Part shown: one piece after another, positions 45,628-56,479 of the stretch
Numbering within the stretch: the stretch's first letter is position 1
How the letters are laid out: each line of letters opens with the position of its first letter
Assembly: GCA_000349905.1 (NCBI GenBank)
Contig: KB722740.1
Coordinates: 1,279,309-1,343,308, forward strand
DNA: 64,000 nucleotides
Direction of reading: 5' to 3'
Source of the DNA: Volvariella volvacea V23
Lineage: Eukaryota; Basidiomycota; Agaricomycetes; Agaricales; Pluteaceae
Notes under the pieces: model-generated
Databases searched by the model: none
Told to the model about the DNA's origin: nothing
The model's input: the letters and a program-made list of their open reading frames with translations, nothing else
Position numbers and translations under genes: made by a program

Positions 45628-47871
45628 ATGACAAAAATTCCTACACTACTATTCCTACCAAGTCCACCCCCAGCTTCAACTAATTCCTCACATGGTTACC
45701 GCCGAATTGAACGTGAAGTCAATCGTCAAATTCTGCTCGAGATGGAACCAGACCGCCAAGAGCTGTTTTCCAGCAAGAGAAGCATCGAGGAGATAAGACA
45801 CCTACTGGCCGTTCGCACTGGTGATGACACTGGGTAAGTTTCAAAATTCGTTCACTACCTTCCTGATATGGCCATATCCCAAGATGGTCTATCCTTTTTG
45901 ACATTCCTCTGCTCATGTTACGTATTTTAATTCAGGCATTGGCTTTATTCCGCCAAGGACCATAAGGATACTGCAATCGAAACCCTAGGTGTCAGCAGGG
46001 ATGCGCAGTTGAGCCCCTCCCAGAGCCATACTGTAGATGCTCCCGTTCAGCAGCAACCCCCTTCACTACCATCAAGTCCTACCCTACCTAATAGCCAGGA
46101 CTTGAAGGGGAAGCCAGCGTCAAGTGCAGAGCAACGACAAAAGCTGCATATCTCCATAGTGCCAACGCACATTCTCCTAGTTCATCCTATGTCGTCTCCG
46201 ACCCTTAAGGTAGCTGCTCCTATCCAGGATTCTGCGGTGCCCCTCCCACAGAAGAAGGGGAAAAAGGAAAATGAATCTGCACCACCCAGCCCCTCACAGG
46301 CCGTCACCTCAACTACAACTACTCATATGCTTCCCTCAGTAGCATCACCTGGCAGTAGAATTCCCTTCATCCTCGAATTTCCGATCAACGACCTTCTATT
46401 CGTTATGAATATGCCCAACTTATTCTCCTTCACCACCAGCGACGACAATCCCAAATCTCGCATCCCATTTCCCGCTCGTATTCCGGACCAACTTCCTTAC
46501 GTCTCTATGTCAATCCCTAAGTTGGAGACGTTCAAGGAATTAGTAGTTTATCTGCACAACAAGAATCAAGCGGAGCTATTTCAAAGCCTTATACCGGACT
46601 GGATTATAGATCTTCTGCATCCGCTACCCAGGTTTGATGGGTGCAGCTGCGGAGGATGCAAAGGCTCGCTCTCAAAATCCAGACCGCGTCACGGATTAAA
46701 GTCGGGATCGCTGTCGTATTCAAGATCTTTTTCGTCTACATACTCGTCATCACGCTCGTTATCACTTTCCTTCCCAATTCAACTTGGAATATCATTATTC
46801 TCCTCAACCCCACCTTCCCCCTATGGCTCGCCCCCATCTACGCTATTCCTCTCAAAAACCCCCACTCCTGTCCCGTCACGACCGAACACGCCTTCGTCTG
46901 ATGCCCTTATAAATACTCCATCTACACGACAACCGAATTCGACTTCCATCGTCCAAAACAGAGTCGCATCCTCCCCCTCCCCCTTTTCTCCAACTTTTTC
47001 CAGTTTCCATACGCACTATGCTTCACCACCCCATTCCTCTGCAAGTTCAATCTCAGACGCTCTATCCAATGTAACCTCGAGTCCTCCGTCCAGAGCAACA
47101 AGCCTGTCGATACCCAAGCATCTCTTCCGGCGACGCGGCCTCTCTCTCGGCGTCTTTGGAGCTGGCATTGATGATGATGCTACTAGCCCCAACCCAGGCT
47201 CCAGCTCAGCTACCACTCCGGACTCAAGTATAGCTCCCAGAGGCATCGCAAAGCTCTTCCCAACCAGGCGAGGATCACTCAGTTCCCTCAGCACATCCTC
47301 CACTAAATCCCGTACTTCATCCAGAAGAATCGGGAGCTCAGAAAGGTCGCTCGATTCCGTGGCACGGGAGATCGCCCAGGTCGCGCGGTCGATTTCTCAA
47401 ATCCCTCTCGAGGGCGACGAGGAGGAGCTCGGAGACCATCCTAGGATAACGTCTCCTTGTCCAAGTGAAGAGGCGTCCACGATCATTGATGATGCGAGGA
47501 GCGGTGTCACGGTCCATCATATCTCTTCGCCAGCCACGTCGTTTACAGTTCCAAAATACCGGTCTAGGTCGAGCACGAACCAGAGTCAAGTATCTCTCCC
47601 GCCCTATTACTCTACGCCGAAGACTACCCATGTTCCCCACACACCACCACCCCCAGGCCGAGATTCGCCGGCTCAATATAAGACATCTTTTGCCTCGAAT
47701 AAGGACTCCGTCGATCCGCTTATTCATGCCGCGTCTCTTCTAGACGCCCTGAGGGATAACCTGGATTACATCGGATATTATAATCCTGTGTTATGGCATG
47801 AACTGGAAGTCTCTCGCGAAGTGCTGATAAGGGCTGTTTCGTGGGCAGCTAGAATAGATGCAGACGATTGA
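45628..47871 (+). CDS. Clampless1 (Clp1)-like protein
   Basis: Two exons: the first encodes MTKIPTLLFLPSPPPASTNS through RHLLAVRTGDDTG. An intron near 45834-45935 leads to HWLYSAKDHKDTAIETLGVS and a long exon to the stop at 47869-47871, about 710 residues in all. The recognisable core is RIPDQLPYVSMSIPKLETF followed by LVVYLHNKNQAELFQSLIPD and WIIDLLHPLP, then a Cys cluster GCSCGGCKG. A C-terminal block begins LDALRDNLDYIGYYNPVLWH. These resemble Clp1, the basidiomycete regulator needed for clamp cell formation and dikaryon proliferation. The middle is a long low-complexity Ser/Pro/Thr-rich region with Arg-Ser repeats, probably disordered and phosphorylated. The assignment rests on recalled family appearance; an unrelated disordered protein is possible. 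Nuclear location is inferred. Confidence 0.55.
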
Positions 47872-48635
47872 GTCATGCTCGGCGCCTCGACGGAAGAGGT
47901 CATGGTTGACCTTTCGTGCTAACGGAGTTATCTTTCAACCTTTCACTTATACACTCCAGGCAGGACCTGGGGTAATACGTTAAATGGGACTAGAATGTAT
48001 TTATAATCACATACTCATAATTTCCCTATCTCACCGTTCACTTCGCACGGACATCTAACACTAGGGACGCAGGTAGCCCGCATCAGCTTTGCCGAACCTA
48101 CATTGCACACGAAGCTTTAGTCGATCCATTTTCTACTATCTATTCCTTTCATGTCATCGTTTGCATGTCCTCGATCCATCGAACATTTTCGACATTCTTA
48201 GAGCAATTCGCCTCCTAACAGAGCTATTTTGGCCTCCCCGGGCCTTACGGAATACCGCGTGGTGATGATCGAGTCACCCTAGCGAACCCTTGCCTAGGAT
48301 ATAATGGTTATAGCCCACACCAAGGAGGTGACTCATTAACATCACGATCAGCTCAAGGGAAATTACATGGCACTTTGAGCTTGTAGCCCTGTCCACCATC
48401 CTGTCATACTACCTCCCAAGCGTTTATTTTACAATCTGGACATCTGGCAACAACTACAATCATGTATCCTGCAACCACATAAAGAACATCTGATCTTACA
48501 GCATTCACCTTGTGCGAGCAATAGATACAGATAAATTCCCATCACCTTAACCAAACCAGCATTTACACAGAATAGACCGTTTAGACTTCATTCCTCTACC
48601 TTTACCTTTCCACCGGTTCCAACATCTACCCACCC
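47872..48635. other. Convergent intergenic region, Clp1-like / F-box-LRR gene
   Basis: A 764-bp convergent interval holding both 3' ends. No coding exon, repeat or RNA gene is visible. Confidence 0.4.
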
Positions 48636-50380
48636 TCAGCCTTTCACCATCCAATTATACCACTCCCTTATCGTCGATGACCTGCGTCTTTTAGCCTCCG
48701 CTTTTTCCCTCCTGATGATCGGAAGTTCAGCGTGATCTGTGACGACAATACGAATGAAGGAAAGCATCTTGGACACCCGCTCCCAACTTGGAGCTTGGTC
48801 GTATTCGATTTCCTTGAGGTAGGGGAACATTCTGTAGAGATGCCGACTAACTGCCATCAACTTTGCTTGATCACGCTCGTGGATCGCGTCGGAATGTCCC
48901 ACAGAGAGCGTGCTAAGACTATGGAGCAATGGTGGAAGCGCATCGCAGGGTGGCATCTTGTTCAACGAGATCTTGATGCCCAGTGTACGAAGGTTAGGTA
49001 GATGGGATACCAAACTGTGGATCTCGGAAATGGATGCTGCACTGGCCCGTGGGAGGCGGAGCTCTTCGAGTTGCGTAAACTTGGTTTCGAATTTTCTCTG
49101 TATAGTAGGGGAGATCATTGACGAGGTATTGCCGTACTCGTCGGTCAGTTGGAGTGACCGTAGACGGGTTAAAGCGGTAAGCGATGTCACTATGCCTTCC
49201 GGGTTACAAACCCCATTGACGAGCTTGCATCCAAGGTTTACATGCAAGGACTCCATCGATTGAGTCCAGCGTTGAGAGATCACGGTCGTCAACGCAAGCA
49301 TGCTCTCCCATTTCATATGGTACCCTGTCGGTGGGTTTCCAAAAGTTGCAGCAGACCTGCGCGTGTTGTCTCGACAGAACCGGCAATTCAGATTCAGTTG
49401 CAGGCTTGACAGCGCTTTGGATCTGATAAAAAACGTGGCGTTGATCACGAAATCCGGGTTGCCATGCAGAACCAACCGCTTCAGTGCGGTGAAGTGGAGG
49501 AACTCTTCTCCGGGCGAGTGATGCGTACACTTGGTTAAATCAAGATGGAGTTCCTCTAGGTTCTGTAAGGACGCGAGCTTTTTTAAGAAAGGTATATGGG
49601 TGGCAGTAGAGGGCGTAAAATGAACCCGCCGTAAGCCTTTGAAAGAGGCACAAAGGTCGAGCCCTATGTCACTTATTGGGCCGCTTATGGAGAGGGACAG
49701 GATATCTTTTGAACAGAACCGTAAAGCGGAAAGAAGTGGCGAGATGTTCATGCTATCTGGATTCCTGATCTCTACTTTCTGTAACGTTTGCTCGACAAGC
49801 ATAGGAACGAAGTGTTCCAGATCACGGGACGAAGATGCATCGTGGAGTCGGAGGTCGATGTATAGCGATCTGAGAAGTGGGAGGATAGACTGACGAACTT
49901 TGACGATGCTTGAATAAACAGTTGGATTTGTCCGAAGTATCTGTGATGCTGAATATTGATACTTGAATTCGCGCACTTTGCGGGCATAGTAGTCGAATCT
50001 CTGAATATGGACAGACTGTAGTGGATCGGGGGTTGAGTCTACCAAACTGTGCGGGCGCCGAGAGTGGGCACTCCAGTGACCATAGAGAAGCTAATATCAC
50101 TATTAGTTTTTTATTTTGCACGCGGAGCTGGTTCACTCACATATTCCCCCTCCAACTGCCTGAATTGGGGAAGGAGGCGGAGAAGTGGGTGGAGCGAGTC
50201 CAAAGACTTCCATAGAGCATTGAGCGCGGGCTCCTTGAACTGCTTGCCCACAAGGGCGATGTAGAATAAACTCCGTTTGTTTTCCACCCAGTAGGCATCT
50301 GGGTCATCTACGTCCACGGAAAAGTGGGAAAGGATTTCCTCGAGAACGTCAGCGTTTAGGGGGATAGACGATGAAGTCAT
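48636..50380 (-). CDS. F-box/LRR-type protein
   Basis: A two-exon gene. Exon 1 (from ATG 50380) encodes MTSSSIPLNADVLEEILSHF and RSLFYIALVGKQFKEPALNA with LWKSLDSLHPLLRLLP, a clear F-box-like pattern (the first helix contains the Leu-Glu-Glu-Ile-Leu spacing, the last the conserved Leu-Trp). A 45-50-bp intron (near 50090-50140) leads to exon 2. Exon 2 has repeated leucine-rich units such as LRSLYIDLRL, LQNLEELHLDLTKC, LSSLQLNLNC, LRSLQLTDEYGN and LPNLRTLGIKI, ending in a basic RREKAEAKRRRSS tail and stop at 48636. About 565 residues. It is likely a substrate receptor for an SCF ubiquitin ligase. It is not closely related to the F-box-like copies A and B. Confidence 0.85.
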
Positions 50381-50456
50381 GGTAGGTATGCGTCGAGATA
50401 CAGCCAGGCGAGAGCAATGATGTATGTAGGAGAAGTAGATTCTTCATTCTCCTGTT

Positions 50457-50495
50457 GCTTTTGGTAGCTGCTTTTGGTAGCTGCTTTTGGTAGCA
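50457..50495. repeat. Three tandem copies of a 13-bp unit
   Basis: The unit GCTTTTGGTAGCT occurs at 50457-50469 and 50470-50482, with a third copy ending in A at 50483-50495. It lies 77 bp upstream of the F-box/LRR start codon and 126 bp before the F-box pseudogene, so it sits in their shared divergent promoter region. It may simply be a slipped-strand minisatellite. Confidence 0.9.
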
Positions 50496-50620
50496 GAATG
50501 CGCAGACAGGTTGTGGCTGTGCCTAGCTTCAATACGAAAAAGGATGGTCATACAAACATTGGCGATATCACCCACACACCGGCAGTCAGTTCCCCCGCTC
50601 TAGCAGCACCCAAAATACAA

Positions 50621-51900
50621 TGACTTTAGTATGCAACAAGGTGGTACCTGAAGAGCTTATCGACGACATTATCAACCATCTCAAGGGTAATCGGAAGGCC
50701 CTCAGAGCTTGCAGCCTTGTCTGTCGTTCCTGTGCACCACTTTCGCAATGACACCTATTTCGTAATGTGTCCATCTCACGAGCAACAGAGACAATGACTC
50801 ACAAAGTCAAAGAGAGTGTCGCACTCGTCACCTCACAAACTTCCTCAAAGATACGGCAGCACAATTAAAGCATGTTCAATCCTTGAAATTAACGGTCGGA
50901 GGTCATGAATCCAGCCTTCCCATTGCTACTTCCATCATCAATAATATGTTTAATTTGAAGAAGGCGTCACTTCACTGCAGTGGTATTTCACTCGGTGATA
51001 CGGAGCTCATTCGTCTCTGCTGCACGCCTTCAATTACTCATTTAACCTTCTATAATGGTACTCGACTTCCTGGAGAATACCTTCTCCAGTGCGCCTCTCT
51101 TCAGCATCTTGGGCTCTGTTCTTCGGGCTTTACATTCCCGGAGCCTTCTGATCAAACAACTCGTCATGTTTTCAAGTACCGCTCAAATCCCTTTTCGTTG
51201 GAGGGCCTTTGCATCATGAAACCCACCATTGGTTACGGAGCCCAAGGTGCCCCGTCAAATTTCATAATTTGAACGCACTCGCGTTTGATCTATGTGTCCC
51301 AGAGGACCTCTCTCAATGTGCTAGACCACTTATTGAGATGGCTCCGTCAGTAGAAGTGCTGGCAGTCGGCCCCCCTCCTGATTGTAAGCGTACAATTTCC
51401 GCTCCTAGTCTTATCTCCTCATCAAGTGTTCATATTAGTCGCGAGACCATTGGATAACGCTGAAAACAAACCGGCTCTATCACTGAACCTGGGCGTACTA
51501 ACTCGCTTAAAGTGTCTCGTGTTTTCGATTTTTGAGATGCTTGAGGATGAAACTTTCTTTCTTTATTCCATGAATTATATCTCAACTCTCTGAAATACCT
51601 ACCGATAGTCATCTCACAGAACTCCACATCTGGATGCTTTACGACGATTGGATCGAGGCGGGCCCACAAACCGACACGATCTATAAATTCTGGAGCCGAA
51701 ACATGCAGCTATTAGACGATATACTCTCGGAGGCTAGGTTCGACAAGCTGCAGAACGTGTACCTCGAAATGACATTGCAGGGCGGCGTGGAAATGCTTGC
51801 TGCTTCAACTCTGGATGCAATGAAGAAAACGAGAGAACGAAAATCTCTCCACGTTGTCAAACCTGATCCTAATAAGCACGACTGTAAGTACAACTTTTGG
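50621..51900 (+). pseudogene. Broken third copy of the F-box-like A/B family
   Basis: The reading begins MTLVCNKVVPEELIDDIINH and continues ALRACSLVCRS, clearly the N-terminus of the A/B family. The frame hits TGA at about 50751, directly after APLSQ, where both intact copies continue with Arg-Tyr or Gln-Tyr; reading resumes HLFRNVSISRATETM. A frame change before 50840 is needed to reach LTNFLKDTAAQLKHVQSL, and another near 51170 to reach VPLKSLFVGG and FHNLNALAFDL. A later segment (51609-51880) keeps LTELHIW, LLDDILSEARFDKLQNVYLE and KKTRERKSLHVVK. It ends at a preserved splice donor (GTAAGT, about 51883), but the conserved short last exon is missing. The hairpin repeat at 51919-51964 takes its place. 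The copy is therefore inactive as a full-length gene. Confidence 0.85.
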
Positions 51901-51918
51901 GCCCCCTTCGGCAAGTAT

Positions 51919-51964
51919 GTTAGGCTGGTTTTGGCAGGTTAGCTCCCGCCAAAACCAACCTAAC
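51919..51964. repeat. Near-perfect inverted repeat (20-bp arms, 6-bp loop)
   Basis: Left arm 51919-51938 and right arm 51945-51964 are complementary at 18 of 20 positions around the loop TTAGCT; the core is GGTTTTGGC against GCCAAAACC. It lies 30 bp after the last splice donor of the F-box pseudogene and is followed within 15 bp by a run of ten G. It could be a miniature inverted-repeat element, an excision footprint, or the hairpin of a terminator. No target-site duplication is evident by eye. Confidence 0.85.
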
Positions 51965-52398
51965 CCATTTGTCGAGGGGGGGGGTTGAGTTTGTGATGTC
52001 AGTTGGTTAACCAATCTTACCGTCACTACGGGCAGACAACGAATAGTGCACGAATTGCAGAGTATTAAATTCAAAGGAGGGAAACATTTGGGGCACGAAA
52101 CAGTCCTTGTCCAAACGAAAGAGATGTACCAACGACCGAAAGAAAAACAGCATTAACGAGCGTGTACGAAAATCAAGCAAACGAGAGCAAGTCCAGGAAG
52201 CGAACCAAGCCACGCATCGAGATAGACACGCATATCCACATTCCTCCCTACTTGGCGGCCAGCGCCTGAGCCCACCCCCATTTCAAAAGGTACCAAGCCA
52301 TCAACCCAGACCTCGTCATCATCCACTTCCACCCAACCCTAGCCACAATCACTCTCACCACCCTAATCATCACCCATATCATCATCCACACCCCCACT
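51965..52398. other. Intergenic region between F-box pseudogene and GH5 gene
   Basis: About 430 bp, including a G10 run at 51972-51981. Its later part (52250-52398) is CA/CCAC-rich and probably GH5 3' UTR. No coding exon is supported. Confidence 0.35.
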
Positions 52399-55300
52399 CT
52401 AGCGATCAGCAACCCCAGCGTTCCTAGCAGCCCACCACTGGGTAACAACCCAAACCACCATCGCAACCAGACAAACCACCACCGACATAATTCTACTTTC
52501 GAAATCCGACCAGAAATCATTGACCACGAACGCGGGTCTTATCGCGGGATTGGTCAGTTCGACCGTGATCTTGTATTTCTTTCCTGGCGTGGATATGGAC
52601 TTGGTGGATTGGAGGACGTAGAGGGTTTGAGTCTGGATGTTGTAATAGTACGAGTCGTATTCTGCGTTTGGTGGCGGACGTAGGATGGGGTTGGTATTGT
52701 GGCTGTTATTATCGATTGGGAACGACGGTGGGAGAGTCAGGCCAGTGACTGTGAGACGACGGTTCTGAGTGAGAGCGGCTGGGATGAAGATTTCGGTTTC
52801 GCGTGATAGGAGTTTGGGATGGCTTTTTATCGGTGGATCAGAGACTTTACCAGTCCCGGTCACGTTTATGGTTAGGGGATTAGCGTCTCCGTTTGCAGTG
52901 CCATCTATGGTCTCTATTTGGTGCGGGATAATCCATTCGAAACTCATCTCTCCTGTAGTTTGCTCGTATTCGAATTTCAAGGGTATACCGGCTGTTTTGG
53001 CGGGATATGGGCGAACAATGCTAGATAGAATTCTGCCCCCATTATCTAGGGTAACGGCCTGCTGGTCATAGTCCAGCAGTGAAGGTGGAAGCGCTCGTCG
53101 TCGACTGAACCATGAAAAGTTTTCGCCATTCCAGCGGTCGCCAGCTTGATCGTCGTTGTATGGATTGTAATTCCACAGCCTGTTGGGTCGAGTTATGAAA
53201 TGTCCTTTCAGAATAGAATCCAAAACACAAACGTGAATCCAACGAGTGAACCTTCTAAAGCAACAAGAAGAGCGTCCATCATTCTCGCTTGCCACCTAAA
53301 ATCATCCTGAAGGAAGGCTTCTGAATTACTGGTAGTCTTTAATCAATAGCAGGTTAAATGCACTTAAGAACCAAGAACCCACTTCATATCCATAGGAATA
53401 CCACACTCTCCTATGAGCACCGGGTTTTCACCTAGAGTCTTATAGGCCTTCTCCACGATATTTCGTATCTGCAGACTGTAGTTATCTCTCGCGCCTTTCT
53501 GGCCCCAGTAAAACGCTCTTAGCGGGAACATGCCCTATATTCGAACTCTATTATAAGGGATTGAGTCTTGCAGAAGTCTTGAAACACTAACCCGAGATAA
53601 GCCTTGCACATTGACCGTGAAGTCACCGAACGCTTTGGAGAATAGCGCGTTCAAGTCATACCTATGCGCAGCGCGTCATGTCCCTCATAAACACCAAAAA
53701 CATGGAACTGGAGTAGAAGCTCACCAATGAGGCGCGTAGACCATGTTGGGCACTCTCCTCTCTGGCGTCCAGGATGTAGGACAGAACTGACGACGCGTAA
53801 GTACACGCTCTATGTTCCAAGAGAATGCGTGGGCATTACCTCGTTCGGAATCGCCTCTGCAAACACAATCTTCTTCGGCGACGCAATCTTCCTCATCCTC
53901 TCCGCCCATGTCTTCAATAATGGATAATAAAAGTCGACATACCAATCGACCTGTAACAAAAAAAATCATTCCACAACCCCTTCATCAGTCACATTCACAA
54001 AAAGCCGCAAGAACCACAATTCTTGCTCACCGGCTTACCCGTCATCGGGTGCTTTCTGAAATAATTCTCTCTCAAAACGACACCAACGTGCTTCTTCCTG
54101 TCCCATCCCCAGACGCCATGCATCTCCCACAAACACTCTCCCTTGGTCGGACCGTCCGCTCTCCACACTTTGACGCCGTTCTTGTTCAAGGTCTCGGTGC
54201 CAGTTTGTTTAGTCGGCATCGGGAATGAGCGCGTCCAGACTGCGACTTGTGTCGGGTGGCCGGCACCTAGTTGGAAGGATTGGATGGCTGAAGCTAAATT
54301 TGGAATAGCGTAATTTGAGCTTCGAGAACACTCGTAGCGGATTGAGAGGAAGGGAANNNNNNNNNNNNNNNNNNNNNNNNNNNNNNNNNNNNNNNNNNNN
54401 NNNNNNNNNNNNNNNNNNNNNNNNNNNNNNNNNNNNNNNNNNNNNNNNNNNNNNNNGGTGGGACGTACGAATGGGGCCTAGATGCAGGTCTACGTTATAA
54501 TTCCAACCATGGAGCGATTCGAGGTTGACGTATCCCGGATGGGGTTCGTTCAACATCTAAACAGTATTATTTGAGCTACAATCTGGATATAACGGGAAGG
54601 AATGTTTACCTCAAACCCAATAACACCCTCCAAGTCACCAATAGCTCTCACCAAAGCCTCAAAAGCGTTCAAAAACGTTCCTTGCAAGAACTGCTGTATA
54701 GATGCTTTATTGCCATTCTGATCCTCGACAATCAGCTTTGGCGCAAACACGTCTCCAGCCCAAAAACAAGTCCTGGCAACACCCCAAAAAATCAAAATCC
54801 ACGAACCAATTAAACATGTAAAGCAAACAACTTACGCCATGGTAGCCGCAGCCAACTTGTGATATCCAGTCGGCCACAACCCTCTCTCCGCCTCCACATG
54901 ACCACCGCCCTTGACGCCAAGCAGCCAAGCAGCGCCCGTCTCCTCGAGTGCATTCAGATCAAACCCGACAGACTCCAGCGTCCACGCGGGTGCGCCTGAG
55001 CCACCGGAGTAACGCGACCAGACGTCTTGGTGCATTGAGACGAATGCTGAGATTCCGTATGTTGGGAGGAGGGAGAGGATGGAGCGCAGGTAGGTTAGGT
55101 ATTCTTGGTCGTAGATTCCTCTGTCATCAGAAAGCAAGTTGGGATTAAGGTGAGTGGGGTAGGGGATAATGGGCTTACGGTCCTGCGTGTTCGATAGCTT
55201 CCCAAGTTACGAGGAAGCGAACTGTGGCGAGGTTTAGCAACACGATGGAGAGGGAGGATGGAATGAAGAGGACATACTGAATGTTAATCCCCATCGTCGG

Positions 55301-56063
55301 AGTCTGGAGAAGTGTTCATGCGCCTCTTCGAGTGGGAAAGGTCGTCCTACGAACGTAACTTCTCGATGGCCAGCTGGGAAGGTCTCGTCATTGTGGTTCA
55401 CTGGACTGCCAATTCCACATTTAGTTGCATGGTTTATATAGATCAAGGTCGCGTATCAATGTTCCGTTAATATCAGTACACTCTAAATGCAAACGCGAAG
55501 TACCAACTTACGCTTTGCACGAACCAGAGAGATTGACACCTCTCAAATTACACACCCTTCCATACGAGTCTACGAAATGACGCCCGTGGATCCTAACCCC
55601 GTCGTTTCCGGTTGACTTGAACGACCAGTCGTGTCCATAGGATGTCGTCGATCCGGCGACATATCCACCTTTCAACGATGGGTGGTCACGAGAAGATACC
55701 GGAGGTATTTTCACATCTTGCTCTAGTTGATCCTGCGTTGGGTATGGTGGTATCGAGTTATGATTCTGGTTATAGTTGGTATCTTGTGAAGGTATCGACA
55801 AATCAGATTGCTATCCAAACCAAAAAACCATAAGAACTCCAAAGAAAACCCTTGACAGCATCTCAAGCTTTAAGACTAAAAGCACTCACCAGATCCACGC
55901 TTCCATCCACGCTAATCCCATCCGAGCTCACCGACGGCGCGGGCTCCACCGCCTTCTTTGGCGAGCTTTGTTGACTGTTGGACGTGCTCTGAATTGGACT
56001 TTGGCCATCTTGGCCGATGAGAACAAATGAAGCGTCCAAGTCAGATGTTGAGGGACCGTGCAT
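52399..56063 (-). CDS. GH5 glycosidase, steryl-beta-glucosidase / EGCrP-like, with C-terminal membrane helix (contains assembly gap)
   Basis: A large multi-exon glycoside hydrolase family 5 enzyme of the fungal GH5_12 kind, which hydrolyses steryl-beta-glucosides or glucosylceramide inside the cell. Exon 1 (ATG 56063) encodes MHGPSTSDLDASFVLIGQDG with no signal peptide. Later exons give GRVCNLRGVNLSGSCK, FPLEEAHEHFSRLRRWG, SAFVSMHQDVWSRYSGGSGA, and the acid/base Glu in GVIGFEMLNEPHPGY. A 100-N gap follows, then ECLWEMHGVWGWD, VDWYVDFYYPLLKTW and the nucleophile Glu in PVLIGECGIPMD. These lead to FRWQARMMDALLVALEGSL, GFT plus LWNYNPYNDDQAGDRWNGEN, a beta-sandwich domain, and a terminal helix VVVCLVAMVVWVV with a short tail. 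The gap removes part of one exon or intron just downstream of the acid/base exon. About 850 residues expected. Confidence 0.88.
54357..54456. other. Assembly gap (100 N)
   Basis: Exactly 100 undetermined bases inside the GH5 gene. A round 100 usually marks a gap of unknown size. The flanking reading frames belong to the same gene, so order and orientation appear right. Confidence 0.99.
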
Positions 56064-56479
56064 CTGAGAAATGCCGGTCGTGGTTATACTTTAAGGATTC
56101 GTGGCTCAACAGCCCTGTTTCCCGCAACGGGTGTACCGCCCAGTCACAGTGTGACTGGGGCAATATAGTGTCACGCATAAGGAAGTGAAAACACCAGTGC
56201 GTATACTCTACACGAAGGGGAGTTGTGGACGCTGTAGATAATGCAGCGCAATCTCGAATCTAGCGATATTTTATTGCTTTACAAGATGAATGATGTCAAC
56301 AAGGGAATTAATGAAGCGAAGGAGTGCAGAAAGCAAGATAACAAGATAAAAAACACCGTAGAATACAAAGATGAGTTATGCATCCAATAACAAGGCACAT
56401 CCAAAAATCTTGGTATGTAGATCTCACAACAGCAATGATAGGGGGATCAAATTAAGAAAAATTAGGTTGTTACGGGCAT
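56064..56479. promoter_or_regulatory. GH5 promoter region and downstream intergenic DNA
   Basis: A 416-bp interval between the GH5 start and the stop of the proline-rich protein gene, both on the minus strand. It holds a perfect 21-bp palindrome at 56139-56159 (separate entry). The rest is AT-rich. Confidence 0.4.
56139..56159. promoter_or_regulatory. Perfect palindrome upstream of the GH5 gene
   Basis: CCCAGTCACA, a single G, then TGTGACTGGG: ten-base arms with no mismatch. It ends 75 bp upstream of the GH5 start codon, so it is in the core promoter or 5' leader. It could bind a dimeric regulator as DNA or form a hairpin in the mRNA leader. Confidence 0.7.
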
